DNA of 64,000 nucleotides from Chiridota heheva. Lineage: Eukaryota; Echinodermata; Holothuroidea; Apodida; Chiridotidae. The stretch spans positions 631,001 to 695,000 of the forward strand of contig JAIGNY010001253.1 in NCBI GenBank assembly GCA_020152595.1. Direction: 5' to 3'. The notes under the pieces were generated by a model that worked only from the letters and a program-made list of their open reading frames with translations, was not told the origin of the DNA and did no database searches. This document shows, one piece after another, positions 54,601-60,600 of the stretch; position 1 is the stretch's first letter, and each line of letters opens with the position of its first letter. The position numbers and the translations under genes are program-made.

Positions 54601-57600
54601 TTATTTGCATAACAATGAAAATATATTTTAGAAGTTATTGCACTTACTTTCATCTATGGAACATTCTGAAACCTGTCACACACTTAACTAACATGATAAA
54701 GGCCATATCTCTTCCAGGGATTTGCTAGGGCCATTAATCAGTCTGTCCTTCCTGGAACCGATTGGAGAATTGCATCTATGAAGTTCTCAGTACAGACTAT
54801 TGTGACACTGATATTTTTACTTTTGTTTCAACCTTAATTTCTCTCATGGCCAAGCTTTTAATTGTCATAATGATCTTGCCGTCGCATTGAAAAGTTGTCC
54901 AAATTGGGGGTATACCTGTCTAATGATGCATGCATTATATCACCTCCACTAACTAAAAAAACCCACAAAAGTAATATCGACTTTCAAGCATAGCAGGGTA
55001 ATTTCCAGACACGATAACATGCCTAACAATCATTCAAGTTACTTTAATCACTTATGAATGAATCGCGTCGTGGAGGTTGGAAACTGTATCATATAATTTA
55101 ATGCACAAGTAAGCAAGTGATGCAAATCAGATGCGGGGGTACGTAATATGATCACCTGACCAGTTTTCTGTTAATAATCAGGTGTTTAGGACACATTTTT
55201 AATGCGGTCTCAGGATCGCAATGTTATGTTTTTTTCGTCTTTTTTCAGCATCAGTTGGCATTAAATAAGTCAATCGAAAAGATGAGTCATATATTCCCTA
55301 ACCTGAGCTATAAAGACTGGGAGGAAGTTTCCTCTTGGAGGTGAGTCAAAGGGTGGTGTGATGAGGATGGTTTTTTTTTTAAGAGTTCTTGGTCATGAAA
55401 ATTTTGAAATAACACAGATAACTTTTGAAACACGTTGGTGGAAGAGTTTAATTAAGCAAATCCAGCCATTTATTGGATTATTGGGGGTGTAATAAGTTTC
55501 CAACATAGAGAGCTGCACTATTGAAACTACTGCACCATTTACATCATTTTCAATAGATTGTAAAATAATCAAGTTCTTTATTCGTATGTATTATCTTATA
55601 TATTTTAATGGTAAACTAATCAAAGTTGAGAGAGTAATATACTAACCCTCCATTTTGTCAATGATGCGCTATTTACCGTGACACACACAAAGTTAGTACA
55701 TATTTAGTGGCTTTCGCAACACAAAATTTGTCGCTCCTACGTCAATAAAGTGTCACATAACTTTTCAAAAACCTTTTGAATTATGAAATTCGCTGTTCAA
55801 AATTTTTTTTCCAAAGTTATAAGAAGATAGTCTGAAACTTTGTATATAGGTTCCTAAATTCATAATATGAAAGATTAAATTGATAAAACAACGTGGGAAT
55901 ATTTCCTTAAGTTCACTTGCATTTTTACTGTCACTATTCCACACTCAGACCTCCGTCTCTTCATCTCCAACTACATAAAAAAAAACCTGCCAAAACTAAT
56001 GGAATCATGAAACCAGTAACAAATTTCACATCATCAAACCCAAAGTTGGGGCCAACACCCCTCTGCACAGTTGCAACCGCAGGGAAGACGTCTTTGTCAC
56101 CTGCATCCGTCTCGGCCACTCCTCTTTTACTCACTCCCATCTCTTATCCGACTCCCCTGCCCCTCTCTGCCCCACTTGCAACACCGATCTCTCCATGAAG
56201 CATATCTTTGTAACCTGCCCCCTATACCAGAACTCCAAATTTCTTCTCCCTCACTATCCTCAATCTCGGACCATTTCAAAAAAAATTCTTCCTCAAACAT
56301 CATCAACTTTCTCCGCAAGAACAACCTCTTCCATCACATTTAATTCCCTCCTCCCCTCCCTTTCTGCACCTAACCTTACATACCCCTTTTTTTCTGCTTT
56401 CCCCTTAATCCCCCTTACAAACCTTTCATCTCATTATCCTTACTCTCACACCATAATTTATTAACACCCTCTTGGCACATTTGACTCTGACTGTTGCCAT
56501 GCCGTTAAACATCAACAAACCAACCAACCAACATGTTTATGTAAAGGAGTTCCATGTCTTCTTTGTCTACAGTGGGGATGATACTGGGAGGATTTCAACA
56601 GGTTTTGTTACTTCAACTCCAAGAAGACGTCCAAGGGAAGGCGCAAGGGCAAGAAGACGTCATCTCAGGGCACAATCTTGGGATTCGTCATTCCAACAAG
56701 TAAGTCAGCTCTTCTTGTTTTTGAGAGAAATTTCAGAAAAATAAGGTCTGTAAAAAAATGTTCTTGATACAGTATGTTCAATTACAATACATACTGTCAC
56801 TCTGTTTCTTTGCCACAAAACTTTGCATTTAGTGCCACATTTTGGTTCGCATGCGTAGCATAATGCGAACCTATGTAATGGCGATTACGTCCTTCCGGCC
56901 TTCCAGACGCCCGACGTCCGTTCTGAGATTTCCACCCACATGGGGTGGGATGCCATGTGGAAGATATGGTAGAATGCCATGTGGGACATGGGATGGGATG
57001 CCATGTGGGACATGGGGTGAGATTCCATGTGGTACATGGGATGCCATGTGGGACTTAGTGTGAGATGCCATTTTTATAATTGGCCAGGTCATATAATATG
57101 GGTGTCAATTTGCATGGGCATGCGAACCATGACTGTATTTCCCATTCTAGTTGTTTGTTATGATGAGTATTTGTGTGCTTCATACAAGGGGTAATTCCCC
57201 CTCCCTCACAAGAAATGCTTTGCCCCATAAAAAATTGTATGGAAAAATTTGTTCTGGTTAATGTTATTGATATGTTTTATATATCCCTCTTGTGAAGTAT
57301 TGAAAAGAAAGGGTCTTCTTTTTGGTGAGCATACGAAGCATAATGCGAAGCTATGTAATGGCGATTTCGTCCGGCCGGCCGTCCACAGTTTTTCCTGAGA
57401 TTTCCTCAGAAATGTTAAAGCTTTTTGAGAATTTCTCAGAAAATCTTAAAGTTTCTTCGAGTTCTTCAGAAAAAGTTAAAGTTTCTTCAAGAGTTCCTCA
57501 GAAAAAGTTAAAGTTTCTTCAGATATCCTTATGGAAGGTTAGAATTTCCTTACAAAATGTTAGTTTTTCAGAGACATTTAAGACAGATTAAAGACTAATT

Positions 57601-60600
57601 TTCTTAAAAAGTTTACAAAACATTTGATATTTCCTATAGAAGATAAGATAACTGTAAAATGATATAATTTTCTGATATTCTTCAGAGATCCTCAAGCATC
57701 TCTCTTGTAGCACAGGAGATTTAAAATCCTTAAAATTCTTCAAAATCTTTGGGCACCAATGGTTGTATCAGGCATGATTATTGAACTCTGCTACAGTTGC
57801 TACAGTATATGAACTGACCAGACTTTTTTGTTTAGTATGCTCAGTCAAGGAGTGTGACAGGATGTGACTGCATACAGACATAAGGAGGGATGCCATGTGG
57901 GACATGGATGGGGGCCATGCGGGACATATGATATTATATACCATGTGGTATACACCAAGGGCTATATTAGGCATAATTATTTGACTCCACCTTTTTTTCG
58001 TATTCAACAAGTCATTTGAATATAATTTATTATATGAACTGACACTTTCATACATAGTATGCTCAATCAGAGACTGTGATAGCTAGGATGAGACTTCTTA
58101 TGGAGCCTATGGGATGTCATGTGGGACATAGGGTGGATGCCATGTGGGACATGGGGTGGGATGCTATGTGGAACAGGGTGGAATGCCATGCGGGACATAG
58201 GGTGGAATACCATGGGATGTCATGTGGGTTATGGGGTGGGATTCCACGAGTAACACAGTGTGACATAATTTGGGATGCCATGTGTGACATGGGGTAGGAG
58301 GCTATGTGGGTGGGATGCCATGTGGGACATGGGATGAGATGCCATGTGGAACAGGGTGGAATGCCATGTAGGATATATGGTGGAATGCCATGTGGGACAT
58401 AGGGTGGAGTGCCATGTCATGTGGGACATGGGATGACATGGGGTGGGACTACGAGTAATACAGTGTGACATCGGTTGGGATGCCATGTGTGACATAGGGT
58501 AGGAGGCCATGTGGGACATGGGATGTGATGCCACGTGGGATGTTAAGTAGGATGTCATTGGGTATTGGGAGGGATGCCATGTGGAACATAAGGTGGGATC
58601 CAATGTGGGACATAAGGTGAGATGCCATGTGGGACATCAGGTGGTAAGCCACTGATGTGGGACATACGGTGGGATACCATGTGGGACACAGGTAGGGATG
58701 CCATGTGGGACATAGGGAGGGATGTCATGTGGTACATATGGTTGGATTAATGTGGGACATACATGTAGGATGGGATCCATGTGGGACATAGGGTGGATGC
58801 CATGTGAGACATACTGTGTGGTGGAATGCCATGTTGGAGATATAGTGGAATGCCATGTGGGACAAGGCATGGGATGGGATGTCATGTGGGACATGGGGTG
58901 GGATGTCATTTGGCACAAGGGATGGGATCCATGTAGGACATAGGGTGGGATGCCATGTGGGTCATAGGATGGGATGCCATGTGGGACTTATGGTGGAATG
59001 CTTTGTGGGACAAGGGATGGGATGGGATGTCATGTGGGACATGGGGTGGGATGCCATGTGGGAGATATGTTGGAATGCCTTGTGGGACAAGGTATGGGAT
59101 GGCATGGGGTGGGATGCCATGTGGGACATGGGATGTCATATGAGACATATGATATGGGTGTCAATTTGCATGGGCATGCGAACCATGGTGGTATTTACCG
59201 TTCTAGTTCAATGGTGTGTATCTTGAAATATTTATTCAAAAACTATTACTTATGTCTTTTCTTTGAAATGATCATACATTTTCAAGTTTAAATTTTGAAA
59301 ATATGTAGCATATATGACAGGATTAATTTATAATATCCATGTGTCCACTAAAGGATAATGCATAGATGCTGGTTGTACAAACATCGCTGGATACTCGGGT
59401 TTGGCTCTTGTGTATCACTCATCTATGCCCGGCTCCTATGTATTATCCTGTACCAAATACATGTCATTGTGGGTTTAGCCATTATTAAAAAATGTAATAA
59501 AAAAACAATCACTTTATGTTCTTTTTGTTTAGAGAAGCATTGTTAGTTTGCTGGTACTTTTTTGAAAATGGTGATGCAACCAAGGGGATTTAAATCATTA
59601 ACCACATATTTTTTGTTACTCTGAAAAGTAATCTGCTACTGTAAAAAGTAATCTGCTACTGTTAAAAGTAATCTCACGCCCACAAAATGTACACTTTTGC
59701 AGCTCTCGTCTGTTCAGAAGCATTTGATGAGGATGGCACGAGCTTATGAGCAAAACCGGCAGGAGTCGTTATTCATAAAGAGTTGGTGAACATGAGCACA
59801 CAGACAGATGATGATAATAGTCCAGGTGAGGACCAATCACTTCCCTTCTAAAATCAATCATTGTGGAAATCATATACCGTATTCGACGTATTTATCGCCC
59901 CTACTCTAATAAGCGTCCACATAACATTTTTTGACTGATAACATAATTCATTTGAAGACTTAAAATACTCAAGTTGTGTTACATTCTTTGTTTATTTTGC
60001 ATGTGAGGCTCAGAATGTTTTTGTGTTGGTTATTGTAGAGCAAGTATATAACCAGTACACATATATGTACAGTGCCATTGAATAGCACACTATACATGGC
60101 CCCGAGTATTGGCACTTATTAGGAAGAAACTTTGGGCCTAAAACGTGGTACAATTTTATTTTTATAAGCATTCCGGGTGCTTATTACATCAAATATCGTG
60201 CTTACTTTTTCACAATTTTAATTCATGCAAGTCGGCGGAAAAAGTTGAAAGTTGCACAAAAAAAATTAAGAAGAAAAAAAAAAACTTCATAAAAATTGAG
60301 CTTATGATTGGTCATTTTTTTACAGTTTTCAAATATTAATGAAGTACTGTATGCAAAAAGGTTATGTCAAAGTAGTAAAGCCGTTCTTAAAACAAACACA
60401 TTGTTTTCATGATGAAAATCTGTTGCAATAGATTTTTAGTCCAAAAAATCCTCAAAGCTTACAAGGTTGGACAAAAACATCACTTAAAATCACTCATCCA
60501 TAAACAAACAAAACCTTCACTGTATGTAAATTATTACTTCAAGCCAGACACTTTGACCACAGGAGAATACTTTTGTCCTTGTGTTTAGTTTGAAAGTCAG

